From Chrysomallon squamiferum (Eukaryota; Mollusca; Gastropoda; Neomphalida; Peltospiridae): a DNA stretch of 50,000 bases. A model generated the notes under the pieces. It worked only from the letters and a program-made list of their open reading frames with translations. It did not search any database and was not told the origin of the DNA. Each line of letters begins with the position of its first letter. Position 1 is the first letter of the stretch. Of the stretch, positions 38,062-49,970 are shown one piece after another. The translations under genes and the position numbers were made by a program. The stretch lies in the NCBI GenBank assembly GCA_012295275.1, contig CM022666.1, positions 15,684,272-15,734,271 of the forward strand, written 5' to 3'.

Positions 38062-38329
38062 CAGTGGCATGCAGAGGTCTGGTGAAGCCCGGGGCCAAAT
38101 CATTGATTGTGCATCACAAAGACTCAAGTAGAAGGCCTAGCATTGAGAAATATTGTGAGAAAGGAAGATATTTTGAATATGTAAACACAGATGAAACACA
38201 AAATAAACACTTTATTCGATTTAAATATAAATCAACCAAATTTATTAAGTTCTTTTCTCTGATTGGATGCCCCCCACATCTGAATGCCCGGGGGCACCGC
38301 CCCTACGCCCCTCCCTCTGCACACTACTG
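38062..38329. mobile_element. Non-autonomous hAT-like element (MITE), 268 bp
   Basis: The ends form imperfect terminal inverted repeats with consensus CAGTRGYRTGCAGAGG (13 of 16 positions match), and GCCCGGGG-type sequence follows inside each end. The start CAGTGGC is typical of hAT-family transposons. Flanking 8-bp sites TTCATAGC and ATCATGGT agree at five positions and may be a decayed target duplication. There is no transposase frame; the short open frame inside is incidental. Its GC-rich ends stand out from the surroundings. Confidence 0.6.
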
Positions 38330-38923
38330 ATCATGGTAACTATCATGTTTTCCAACCTTATCATGAAACAAATGTTTATTTTTTTTTAATATTTTTTTTT
38401 TTTTTTTGTATGTTTCTGTGTGTGTTTTTGCTTTTTGTGTACACTAAAACAACATAAAATAAACAATACATTACATTTAAATGCATCCACGCACAACAGA
38501 GCCCAGTTTAAGTTCAACCTAAAAGCATCATTATGACGTCATCTGTAACTTAACTATCATCTAAACAAACAAAAAGTAGATATTCTACAACGTACGTTCA
38601 ACCCATCCAACTTGTTTAGATAAAGTCACTGCAATAACCGTTACAGAAAGATCATCCCCTGTAAGCTAGCAGGATCTGCCCTTACTGGTGCACGGATAAA
38701 AAGAACTTAGGTGAAATAAGATGACTAAGCAGAGACTTACACCGGCTTGCGCGAGACAGAAATGCAGAGTTCGTGTCACGTTTATCTGACTTGGCAGTGC
38801 AATCGAAAAAGGATCATTATTAATACAGATATGAGACACAGCAAATAGCTTGAAACTTGGCCGTCTGCAGAACGTAAATACGCAGTCTTACTGTTATTTC
38901 TGTTGTCGTCGTTGTCGTTGTTT

Positions 38924-38927
<4 letters not shown>

Positions 38928-38964
<37 letters not shown>

Positions 38965-39007
38965 CATAATAATAATAATAATAATAATTATTATTATTAT
39001 TATTATT

Positions 39008-39040
<33 letters not shown>

Positions 39041-39045
39041 GGGTT
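38928..39045. repeat. (TAA)n-(TTA)n-(TTG)n compound repeat
   Basis: A TAA run, its inverted TTA form and a TTG run follow each other. The TAA/TTA arms are complementary. Confidence 0.93.
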
Positions 39046-39220
39046 GCTGTTATAGTTGTCGTTGCTGCTATTATTATTATTGTTATTACTGTTGTTGTTG
39101 TCATCATTATTACGTTATCATTATTGCCATCATCATAATCATCATCACCATTATTATTATCATTATTATTATTATTATTATTACTGTTGTTTTATTACTA
39201 TTTCCACTACGACTACTATT

Positions 39221-39339
<119 letters not shown>

Positions 39340-39796
39340 ACACTAAACAATATTTAATCAAGCGATTTTAGCCATCACTTGCATTTTTACAAATATTTTT
39401 GAAATCTACTCCTGCTGCACATTGGATCTTTTCCTTCTGATAAAAAAAAAAATAAATGACGTTCTCTGCTGTCCGTGCCTAATACTGTTTTTTCTGTCAT
39501 TTCAAACGACTGGTGAATGTTTTGTTGAGATGATATGTAAAGTTAATTAACAAGTAGTAAATATGACCTAAGGAAACGCCTCACATCAAGTTTTCTAATT
39601 AGCGAATATCTGGTGCGCAGTTGGAGTAAACACGCTGTTATCAGAAACATGGATGTGACGAAAATGTCATGACAGGTCTGGGAGATAAATATAAATAAAT
39701 CGCCATGTATCTAAATGAGGAAGTCAGTCGATAGTAAGAACGTAGTAGGTATGTCGGTGAATAAGTGAATAAATAAGTAAGTAAATGAATGAGTAA

Positions 39797-39800
39797 CAAA

Positions 39801-39835
<35 letters not shown>
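39797..39835. repeat. (AAAT)n microsatellite
   Basis: About 38 bp of AAAT units, with looser GAAT/AAAT units to about 39990. Confidence 0.9.
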
Positions 39836-40443
39836 ACCATTAATAAATATTTAAATGGATGAATGAATGAAAGAATGCATGAATAAATGAATAAATGAAT
39901 AAATAAATTTATAAATGAGTAATAAATGCATAAATAAATTTTACAAAAAGTAATACAAAAATAAATAAAACAATTCAATAAAAAAATCACGAAAAAACAA
40001 ACGAATAAATTACAAAACAAACAAAATTTCTTCTTAGTAAACAGTTAAAATATAATTTGAAATTAAGATATAGATCGAATATGTATATTAATTAATTAAT
40101 ATCACAAAGGAATAAATGAGGTTAAATGTTACAAAACAACAACAACAGCAATAATAATAACTATAACAAAGCTTTACTAACTAAATAAACCTGTAACAGG
40201 CACTAATATATCGACTTACTAATGTTACATTAACTGCTACTAAAAGGTAACTGTAACATATTTGTATACTTTCATAACTAGACGAGAGAAATAAATGTTC
40301 TCAGTTCCTAATCATTGTTAGTAATTTTACTTTTAACGAAGGCAAAGAGCGGTACCTCCATTACTGATGACGTCAAATCATTGTTGAGAAATCCTGCTGA
40401 GGGGAATGAAGTAAACAATGGTCATTTAGAAACTGCTTTCAGC

Positions 40444-40508
<65 letters not shown>
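40444..40508. repeat. (AAT)n microsatellite
   Basis: About 65 bp of pure AAT. Confidence 0.96.
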
Positions 40509-40509
<1 letters not shown>

Positions 40510-41565
40510 CACTCTTTGTTAATATTTATATATATATATCAACAAAAAGTGTTTATTATATACATACATACATACATAAACACACATTATATTAGCAATT
40601 AATGCAGTTTAATATCAGTCAAATAATAATAACATAAAGAGGAATAACTGGTTACTATCCTAAGATTCTGGACAGCTGACATTTCAAGACAGTAACTAGT
40701 TATTTCTCTGTTTCCTGTTGTCCTAAATAATAGAAAAACGGAATAAAATTAGCTGTTTTATGTCTCAGTTCACCGCGTTCGACAGTAATAAATTCAAGCA
40801 TATTGATTTCGAAGTCACCTACGCAACAGAAATAAAGTAGTTCTTAAATAAGAATAATTTATTTGTCATATTTTTTAAAATTATTTGTAAATGAAAATTA
40901 TTTTTAAAATAGATATTTAAGATATAAAGCAGCAGTTAAACACTAAAGAAGTAACTTTGAACAGTGCGCGTGCATGTGTCTGTGTAGGTGTGTGACAAGT
41001 AATTTATCGACGTAAATGTAGCTAATTTCCTAAAAGATATATATATATATATATATATTAATCTCCTCTTGCCACTATTTAGAGTGATTGCAGGATCTAT
41101 GTACACTCCCCTCACACACCCATGCACGGACACACATACACGTAAAGCAGTCGATTATTAAAGTATTTAGCTGCAGTAAAACACACTCACACATCGCAAT
41201 AAATTGCAAACAGAGTACAACAACAAAAACGTTAATTCTGCCGCATACTGCATTTTACATTAAGCCTCTTCATTTAGAGTGAAAATCGTGACCAACCATC
41301 TTTCCTTTCATGTCTAAAAAGAAGAAGAAAACGCAATTCAAAGTGAAAGAAAAAAAAAAAGAAAGAAAGAAAAAAAAAGACTTGAATCTTCTCTATGGAG
41401 ACACGTGATGTGGGACGGCATCATCGTGGATGTTCTGCTGTCAGACGTGGTTGGTGGTGACAGATGGAAACGACCGAAACCGGATTAATAAACAAGAAGA
41501 GTCAGGTAGCGAAATTAGCGCGAAAATCTCTCGTCGTTATTCCTGGATCATGCTGTGGGATGTTG

Positions 41566-41975
41566 TGACGTCATACAGGCTGAACGATAAGCTGCTGCCT
41601 CTAAGAGTGGGTGGGGTTTTGTTGTAGTGAGATTTATGAGGCTAATTAATACATGACCTGAATTTCCTTGATTAGTTAAACATCATTTACTCCACGGCTG
41701 GAAGATTATGACGTAACGAAAATGTAACTGTTAATTTGTTCGTAGGTAAAATACAGTTTATAATTGTGCGGAGGCTAAAGTGATTTCTGCTGTGACGTCA
41801 CATTTAATTTCTGATGCGATTAATATCTGATTTAGTTCTGTATTCGTAATCTTCTGTCGTTTCTTTTCTAAATTCTTTTTGGAAAACTAAATCGTATTAA
41901 AGATGGACTTGGTGCAAAATGGTGACGTCACAAGAGGCGTGGCAACTTTATACATTGGCTGACACGTCTGTTGAA
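41566..41975 (+). promoter_or_regulatory. Candidate regulatory region of gene 2: three CREs and a TATA-like box
   Basis: Perfect TGACGTCA palindromes lie at 41566-41573, 41793-41800 and 41923-41930. The last is followed by a GC-box-like GAGGCGTGGC and by TTTATA at about 41947, a spacing seen in CRE/TATA promoters. It is about 1.8 kb upstream of the gene 2 ATG, in a relatively repeat-free stretch. No transcription start can be proved from sequence, and CREs occur elsewhere in the window too. Confidence 0.25.
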
Positions 41976-43355
41976 CCAGTTCACGTAATACATCGTTTTG
42001 AGTGGTTTGGGGACATGTGACTTTAGATTAATCTGATAGCTAGTGTGTGGGTGGGGTGCGGTGACACACCCAATGGCAAGCAGTAGTGTGACTAGTACGC
42101 CGAAAACGAAACGCTTTAGAAAATGAAGAATCGTCACAAAACTCCTAACGCCATAGTAACAACAACAACAACAACAATAATAATAATAATAATAATAATA
42201 TTTCCTAATATTTCTTCTTATTTTTTCTTTTCTTATTTATTTCTATTTTTCTTTTATCTGTTTCTTTTTTTTTTTCTATCTCTTTCTTTATTTGATCTAC
42301 TTTTTCTTTCCATTATTCTTTTTTGTTTGTTTCCTTTTCTTACTTTCTTTCAACATTTTTTGTTTCTTTATCTTTTTCTTTCCTTCTTTTTTCTTTTTAG
42401 TAAACTTCATTCTCTTTATATTTTTTCTTTTTTCCTCTTCAATTCATAATCCTTTGGCCTTTTACAAAAAACAATAAAATAATTATATAATAAAATATTT
42501 CCTTCTTTCAAGGACAAGTATATTATTAGAATCTTCCCTGCTTACTAGTATAGTAATAACTTGTGTTTGAAGCTATGTTCTCCTGGAGCCAAAAACTTCA
42601 GAAAGAAACATGTGTTTGAAGTGACAGCGATATAAAATATCTAATTTTGTAAAAGTCTTTTTTTGTTCAAAATTTAAAATATAAATGAAACTGTAAATAT
42701 GAAATATCAAAGTTTTTTTGTTCCTTTGTTTTTTCTTTCACAGAATCTTTTTAACAAGATAGTTTTGCAAATTGAATTAAAAGATGAAGTAATATTTTAT
42801 CTCTATGTTTCCTTATGCAGGACATCACATACCAGCGACTTTTCACACGAACGATTTAAAATACAAGGATTATAATTGTAAATTAAGAAACAAGTAATAT
42901 TTGGTTTACGTCTAGAACTAATACAGAAAGAAGGATATATGATAGAAGGTAAATAAGAAAAGGTAAGAAGAAAAAAGAAATATGACTCGAAAGAAGAACG
43001 AGCGAAAGGAATAAAAAATGGATAAAAGAAAAAAGATGGACGTAAGAAAGAAATGGAAAGAGAATGAAAGAAAGAGATAAGAAACAAGGGAAGAAAGGAT
43101 AAAAAAATAAATATAAAATAAATAAAAAAAAAAAAAAAAAGAACAATGAAAAGTATAATCTTTAATTTTGAAACAGTCATAAAATGAGTATGTGCCGTGT
43201 GCGTGTGTATGTGTGTTTGTGTTTGTAAGTAAGTAAATAAGCAGGTAAGTAAGTATGTGGAGGGTATATTTATCAGTTAAACAATTTGCGAACCAACTCG
43301 ACAATGAACATGTTACTATGGTCATGTTATCCATCACATGACGTAACAACTTTAC

Positions 43356-43469
43356 CGTCGTCATGGTTTCTGTCTGTGTTCTCTCGTCTGACTGCTGTAC
43401 TTTGACGTGAAACTCGTGTTTGAAGTTTCCTTTGACGTCCTCGTTCAAAAGTAACAAGGTGAGAGATAT
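43356..43469 (-). CDS. Possible minus-strand exon (114 nt), product unknown
   Basis: Read on the minus strand, a GC-richer stretch sits between the acceptor-like CGCCTGCAG (ending at 43470) and the donor-like GTAAAG. It gives 38 codons in phase 0 at both ends, including NEDVKGNFKHEFHVKVQQSD, with an alternating pattern as in a beta strand. Just upstream on the same strand a different frame reads GITIQNVHGPVWPG (within 43582-43445), so the pieces do not join simply. This may be a real exon, a decayed gene fragment or chance. I do not recognise a family. Confidence 0.22.
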
Positions 43470-43776
43470 CTGCAGGCGACAGGGAGGGTACCTGGCCAAA
43501 CAGGACCGTGGACATTTTGTATCGTGATGCCTACATCATCCACATCAGTCACAGACGACGACGACACCGTCAGGCCCAGCATCTTCTGTTTTATAGTAAA
43601 GTAAAGAGATAAAGAAAAAAGGTAAAAAAAAAAACGAAGTCAGATCCAAGTGGATTTATTAGCGAGGATTTCGCCTGTGTTAGGATATGATTTTCTCATA
43701 AAGAGTTTTCTGAAATGCAATGATTGTCTTGTAATGTAGTGTCAGGATTTAGCTTTAAGAATTGTTTCTTTTCAAA

Positions 43777-43866
43777 ATGCACACGGCAAAGAAGCCTCTG
43801 TGGATTCAGCACGTGGAGGACACGGTTTCAAACCCCGTCAGCCACGATTACCTGGGGAACTCAACG
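43777..43866 (+). CDS. Gene 2, coding exon 1: N-terminus of type II membrane protein
   Basis: ATG at 43777 opens 30 codons (MHTAKKPLWIQHVEDTV...LGNST) ending exactly at the donor GTATGT in phase 0. The exon is GC-richer than its flanks. It encodes the start of a polar, presumably cytoplasmic tail without a signal peptide. An in-frame TTG lies 15 nt upstream, but ATG is the reasonable eukaryotic start. Whether a 5' UTR intron lies upstream is unclear. Confidence 0.7.
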
Positions 43867-43944
43867 GTATGTAAACTGTATATCTACTACTACTACAGCA
43901 ATAACGACAACAACACAACAACAACGAAAACTATTAAAATTATT

Positions 43945-43949
43945 AATAG

Positions 43950-44001
<52 letters not shown>

Positions 44002-44035
44002 GCTGCTGCTGCTGTTGCTGCTGCTACTACTGTTA
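43945..44035. repeat. (CTA)n-(CTG)n microsatellite
   Basis: CTA units followed by a shorter CTG run, in intron 1 of gene 2. Confidence 0.94.
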
Positions 44036-44173
44036 TTTATTATTATTAATATTATTGTTGTTTTTGTTGTTGTTGTTATAACCAGTAAAAATTATTTATG
44101 TGCTACTTCTACAATTAAAACAACAACATAATAATAATAACTAAAAATGCTAAAACAAAACAAAAACAAACAA

Positions 44174-44212
<39 letters not shown>

Positions 44213-46774
44213 AAAAATTGCGATACTATCGCAGAATCGATTCACTTGAGCTCGATTTTTTTCTGTTCTCCAGTAAAGTTGATGCTTCTTTACTTTTTAT
44301 CCTGTTTCTATGACAACCCTTCTCGTCTCTGGAGAGTTTACAAAGATTTCTTTTCTGCTAATTACACGAAAAAGATCAGGAAAAAAATCTGAGTGTTTTT
44401 TTTCTTGTCAATGTTTTTCAAACCAAAATTACTTAACAACTGTAAATTTAATTCAAAGTTCAAGATAGAAAATTTATTTTTGATTTTTAGTTGGTTTTTG
44501 TTTGTTTGTTTGTTTGTATTTTTTTTTTAGTATTATTAAAATCGATAATCAATGTTTTAAAGTGATAATTACAAATAATCGGGCATTTTAATCATACGCA
44601 GTAATCGTAATCGCATTCAGAAAGACAAATACTCTCGATAATCGATAACGATATTAATAAACCAATAATAACAAACAATAATGATAATAATAATAAAAAT
44701 AATAATAATAAGAAGAAAAATTTTCAATAATTATATATTGTTAATCATAACTAATAATTAATAATAAATAATAATAATGATAATAATCTGATCTATAATC
44801 GACAATCATAGCCATAACCGATAATCGATCAAATCTGATACAGAAATCTCTCAGCTAACAACAAAAGTTGGACAAGATGTCACGGAGACATTTCATTCTC
44901 TTCTTTGTCCTACTTGTGTTTCCTTCATTTTATATTAATTTTTTATTTTTATTTATTTATTTATTTTTTTACATTTTATTTAGTTTATATATATTTTTTT
45001 TCGTTTAGTTATTTATTTATTTTGTTGTGCTGTTGTTGTTGTTGTTGTTGTTTTTTAGTTTTTTTGTATGTACTGGCGCGACATGTATTCACACCTCATC
45101 GCGGTCGTATTGCATTATGTGAAACACGATAACAGGACACAACAGCAGTAAAAGAAAATGTCGTTACCACGTCCAGCAGTAAATTGAATTTACTCCTTTT
45201 TTTGTCATCTCTCTTTCGTTTTGTCGGCGTTTCAATTAGAGAAACAGCTTCACTCCGCAAATATCTGTTTTCTGCTGCAGACAAGAAGAAATAATTGATG
45301 GGAGTGTTACGTTAGTTTTCTATCTATCAGCCAACATAGCTCTTCATTTCGTTCCTGATGACGTCATCTTTATAAATAAAACATATTTTATTATGTGATG
45401 TAAAATCTAACATTGTGAGATATAAGCTGTATCAGTCATCAGGTTGTTTCATACTTAAATTACGTATCAGTCTGGAGCTAGGATTTTTGATTAATAAAAA
45501 TTTTTAAATGTTTCTTGCTAACATATCAGATGAAATAACGAAATAACGAAATAAAAAGAAAACTAAAGACGCATTGTTAACATCGTTAGTTTTTTTTTTA
45601 TTTCGTTATTTCTTTTCTGTTTGTAATCATCATAAATATTTGAGTAAAATGTCTTCATTTTCTTTTTATTCTTTATTTTATTTTATTTTATTTTATTATT
45701 ATTTTTTGCTCTTATGGTCTGTTGTTTGTCTGTTGTAATTATTGACATCTTCTTTTATTATCTGAAATCTTCATTAAAAACAGTCATATAATTATCTGTC
45801 ATATATTATTATAAATATATTACAAACATCTAAACTATTTTCTAATTGTAAAACATCTGTCATTAATGTGTCATCAGCTTGACAATGAAATTTTAAAAAG
45901 TTCTCCAAATATTTATCACATATCTGTCACATATCTGTCATGTACTGTTTGTCATGAAAATACTGAAAACATTTTAACAATTATGTTCTCTATTTGTCAC
46001 TTTTCTGACGTCTAGATGTATTCTATCAGCAACAAACAACGGAAAACATCTTCAAGAATGTCTTTTAGCTAAAAATTATCTTAAATATGTGTCATCTTTT
46101 TGTCACGTAATTAATTCACGAATTAGATGACAAATCAGAAAATAACGTGACAGCTCTTATTGGATTAAGTCTTCTAGAACTTCAGTAGGCTGGTGTGGGT
46201 GGGTGTGTCATATTCAGCGCGTGGGACGCCAATTTGTCACCCCACTAACGACCTTGACTTTTAACCGATAATCCTGAGCTTTCGTTTTATTCTTATTCTT
46301 CTTGCTATTAATTAATTAATTAAATATTTTATTCATTTCTTTCCATTTTCATCTGCACCTCCGTATAATAATTCCTGACCAAGTCCTTCAGTGCAAACAT
46401 TCATACAACGAACAACAAAATAATTTATTTAGAAAACATTTAAACCTGACAGTAATACGTGCCGCATTAATCAAGAAAACCGGTCTATCTCGTTAGCGTG
46501 TTGTTTGTTCCGTTTTAGTCGAAATGTAGCGATGCATTTTTTTGTCTGGAATGATAAAAAAAATATATATATAAATAACTAAATGAACAAACAAACAAAC
46601 AAAAAACACACTAACAAACAAATAAACAAACAAACAAAACAGACAAATGTGTTAAATAAGTACGAAGGTACGTATGTGTGTAAGTAAATAAATAAATAAT
46701 AAAAAGAAAGAAAGAAGGAAACAAAACATATCGTAGTCAATAATATTAATTAAACAATCGTTTTAAATAAATGC

Positions 46775-46776
<2 letters not shown>

Positions 46777-46857
<81 letters not shown>
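46777..46857. repeat. (GA)n microsatellite
   Basis: About 80 bp of pure GA. Confidence 0.97.
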
Positions 46858-46858
<1 letters not shown>

Positions 46859-47579
46859 ATCACACAGACTATCCGAAATAAACACCTTTACAAAAAGATA
46901 TACATATATATTTATATACACCCACGCACAAACAGATTTGCACCCACACTGACACTCACATAGCACTATTTACCCAGAGAAAGACGCAGATACATTGTCT
47001 TAAAACCACGCCTGTCAATAAATAAAATAAAGGTTATAAATCTGACGAAGATTGCGTGTTCCACTGAATCAGAGACGCTCGCCAATTACAAACTCCGAGA
47101 TTTACAATTAAACTTTTCTTTCTCCAACTTTTACAACTCTCCTTTGATGCATCGCTTTTCCAACGATAAACCACTGGTGGCTAGAAATAAAATACATATT
47201 CTTATTCTGGAAATACTGGAAGGGAAAAAGCGAGAACAAATATCACTGCAGTCTTTGAAATATTCTTTTTTTATGTCTGCTGTTATATTTGTGAACTGAG
47301 AATACAACAAGGAAGCTGTTGAGAATTTAGTAATGAAATAACGTGTTTTTATTAAATGTTAAATGTTTGTAGTTCTAGGCCACAGTTGAATGTTAACAAG
47401 CAGTCGTTCATCAGTATTGGAAACATACACATACACAAACATACACAAATTCAACGCAAAGTTATAAGTTAAGAAAAAAAGAAAAAGAAAAGAAGAAAAA
47501 CCAGAAAGAAGAAAAACCAGAAAGAAGAGAAACACATGCACTTAAAAACATCAAATGTATTGATATCAAAACCATTTCT

Positions 47580-47880
47580 ATTATTAATATCACTGCTACT
47601 ATTACTACAACTACAACAACAACAACATGCTACTATCACTATTCTGCTTATATTACTACTACTACGACAACATCTGCTGCTACTATAACTATGCTGCTAA
47701 TATTACTACTTCTACTACAACTGTACAAAAATTACTCGAGCTACTACTATCATTACAACAGCGTCTGCTACAACTACTACTGCTACTATTACAACTGTTA
47801 CTACTACTATTATTACTATAACATCAGCTACTATAACATCTCATAATATATTACTGCTACTACTACTACTACTGCTACAT
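47580..47880. repeat. CTA-rich trinucleotide tract
   Basis: Imperfect ACT/CTA/CAA units reach to within 15 bp of the exon 2 acceptor, so the exon's polypyrimidine tract abuts the repeat. Confidence 0.88.
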
Positions 47881-47894
47881 TTTTAATTTTTCAG

Positions 47895-48129
47895 TTATCG
47901 CCCCAACACAACAGCAATAGACTAACAAACGGCGACAACATTTCATCACGGAACATCATCAGCAAACACGACGACAACGACACAGCGAGTCTTCTAAGTC
48001 ACAGCTCCAACTCGTCTAGATCGGAAAAAACAGCAGCGAGGAGACTTGGCCTCGTTCTGATTCTTCTCGTCATTGCGTTCGTCATCGCGGCTGGGATTGG
48101 GGTGCTCGCGTACTTCCTGCTGCTGACAG
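47895..48129 (+). CDS. Gene 2, coding exon 2: cytoplasmic tail and transmembrane segment
   Basis: Acceptor TTTTTCAG, donor GTATTC. It enters at phase 0 and leaves at phase 1, giving residues 31-108. A hydrophilic Ser/Asn/Asp-rich segment ends in a basic patch (RSEKTAARR, 72-80). One long hydrophobic helix of about 27 residues follows (81-108, LGLVLILLVIAFVIAAG... to FLLLT). With positive charge before the helix and no signal peptide, this predicts a type II membrane protein with its C-terminus outside the cell. The exon is GC-rich and clearly coding in character. Confidence 0.85.
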
Positions 48130-48284
48130 GTATTCGTTAAAACATTCCTGTAGTTAGGCCAGACGTAAAAAATATATTTGTTTGGCGTCCCTTAACCGCC
48201 CTAAGAAATTCCCCGGACTCAAATAATATTATTTTTCTTTATTATTATTATTTTTTTTTTTGGAATGAAATGAAATGTAGAAAC

Positions 48285-48329
<45 letters not shown>

Positions 48330-48410
48330 TAATAATGAATAAAAATAAAGATAATAATAAATAATAAATAAAAAATAAATAAATAAATAAATAAAAAATA
48401 AATAAATAAT

Positions 48411-48446
<36 letters not shown>

Positions 48447-48953
48447 AAAAAAAATTGCAAGAGTGAATCATTATGATTGCTCAATCACCAACGAACTTCA
48501 TACAGCTTTATTTGAGAGACAAAAAAAATTAGAATTTTTTCTTGTGCTATATTTAGCTTGAAACATTCTATTGTCTTTTACCACGTTCCTATTACGTCTT
48601 CGTATCATTATTACCATCCCTATATGTGTACTTCCTCTGTAACCCCATGTGCCTGGAGAAATTAAAACGATGCATGCTAAAGACTATTTTTCCTATGTTG
48701 CTTTGCATTTGTTGTACAGTTTTTGTGGGAAATGTTTTAAACGGTTTCAGAACGTAGTAGGTAGATTAAATATTAAATGTTCCTACATATGTAAACGTAC
48801 AGACACAAACACATACACACGCATATATACACATTAATATGTTAAAGTGTTTGTGTGTTTGAGTACGTACATGAACATTGATATTTTTGTTTATAATATT
48901 ATTAGTATAATGAACGAAATGTTTACTAGTTTATCATCATCATCATCAACATC

Positions 48954-49005
<52 letters not shown>

Positions 49006-49011
49006 TCACAG
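48130..49011 (+). other. Gene 2 intron 2 (882 bp)
   Basis: Donor GTATTC, acceptor ATATTCACAG. It contains AAT and AAAT repeats, a TA run and an A run (48283-48453) and a TTA run (48956-49003) directly before the acceptor. Confidence 0.7.
48283..48453. repeat. (AAT)n / (AAAT)n / (TA)n / A-run cluster
   Basis: Four adjoining A/T-only simple repeats in intron 2 of gene 2. Confidence 0.93.
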
Positions 49012-49032
49012 ATCCTTCGGATGCTCTCAGAA
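49012..49032 (+). CDS. Gene 2, coding exon 3: 21-nt microexon
   Basis: Between ACAG and GTGAGT, 21 nt keep phase 1 on both sides and encode DPSDALR (residues 109-115), the juxtamembrane linker just outside the membrane helix. It fits between exons 2 and 4 without breaking the frame. Very short exons are easy to miscall, but both splice sites are good and the frame agrees on both sides. Confidence 0.65.
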
Positions 49033-49518
49033 GTGAGTATTAAAAAAGTATCTGTATATTAACATGTAGAATAATGTTACCGATACCCAGACATATACAC
49101 CCATACCTAAACAGTCGTAATACAATAATTTCACAAGTCATATTTGTTGTTATAAAGTCAGCTGTGATGCTAAGGCTTATTATGAAAATTAAAAATATCC
49201 TTTGTCTCGTGCAGTTTCTGAAATGGTATCGTTAATCTTAAAATTCTCTCAAAATATCAGTCAAGGGAAGTAATTTGTACGTTTGGTGTTAAATTACTAG
49301 CTTATTTTCGTGGTTATCCCCCTTGACAATATCACCGATTCCATTTGAACTCGGGGAAATATTTTGTAAGATTTAAACTGTTATTGCTGAAATGACATTT
49401 CTTCTTAATATACACTATAAACTATAAATATACCAAGCGTTTACCTTTTTTTTAATAAACAGTTTATTTTGATCTCATTTGGTTCTGACCGCGTGTTGAT
49501 TCTCTTTCTTGTTTCTAG
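49033..49518 (+). other. Gene 2 intron 3 (486 bp)
   Basis: Donor GTGAGT, acceptor TTGTTTCTAG. Mostly unique AT-rich sequence; nothing further was recognised. Confidence 0.7.
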
Positions 49519-49631
49519 GCAACACTGTAGCGGATGCGACGGTGAGAGTTTTGAATGAGACGTACAACAAAGACATGGCCAACAGATCATCTCTGGAATT
49601 CAAGAGAATCTCTGAACAGTTCTGTGATGAG
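49519..49631 (+). CDS. Gene 2, coding exon 4: start of a SEA-like extracellular domain (gene continues beyond window)
   Basis: Acceptor TTTCTAG; phase 1 entry; residues 116-153. The pattern ATVRVLNETYNKDMANRSSL followed by EFKRI matches the beginning of SEA domains: a hydrophobic strand, then N-x-x-Y, then S-S-x-EF. SEA domains are extracellular modules of mucin-like and serine-protease type II membrane proteins. N-glycosylation sequons lie at N127 (NET) and N137 (NRS). The donor is ambiguous: GTCAGT at 49632 (phase 0) or GTAAAA at 49639, which would add VS plus one base (phase 1). The rest of the gene lies outside the window, so the protein type remains open. Confidence 0.78.
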
Positions 49632-49936
49632 GTCAGTGGTAAAAAAAAATATGTCACATGTTATTTGTTTGTTTGTTTGTTTTTTGTTTGTTTATTTGCT
49701 TGTTTACTTATTGTGTTTGTTTGCTTCTTCTGTTTGCTTTTGATCGTTTATTTATTTATTTATTTATTTATTGTTGCTGTTTTTGATTTTGTTATTTTTA
49801 TAATTACTGTTGTTATTGTTATTATAAGTATTTTTATTGATATTGTCATTATAATAATAATAATAATAATAATAATTATTATTATTATTATTATTATCAT
49901 CATCATCATCATTATTATTATTATTATTATTACTAT

Positions 49937-49970
<34 letters not shown>

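Larger units (their letters stand above)
43867..47894 (+). other. Gene 2 intron 1 (4028 bp)
   Basis: Donor GTATGT, acceptor TTTTTCAG. It contains CTA/CTG repeats (43890-44035), AT-rich stretches with GATAATCGAT words (about 44630-44830), one CRE palindrome (45359-45366), recurring ATCTGTCAT-like words (about 45790-46100), a GA run (46777-46857) and CTA-rich repeats (47580-47880). No exon was recognised. Confidence 0.7.

Noticed and set aside
38064-38330. 88-codon frame inside the hAT-like element
   Set aside because: It starts and ends at the element's ends and has no similarity I recognise to a transposase. It is far too short and is best explained as incidental.
41430-41627. 65-codon plus-strand frame upstream of gene 2
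   Set aside because: It has an ATG and moderate GC content, but no recognisable motif and no good splice partner. It overlaps a likely regulatory stretch with a CRE.
42123-42477. Phe/Leu/Ser-rich frames in 42.1-42.5 kb and in reverse at 42.8-43.2 kb
   Set aside because: These are T-rich and A-rich low-complexity stretches. The hydrophobic translations are a composition effect and not membrane proteins.
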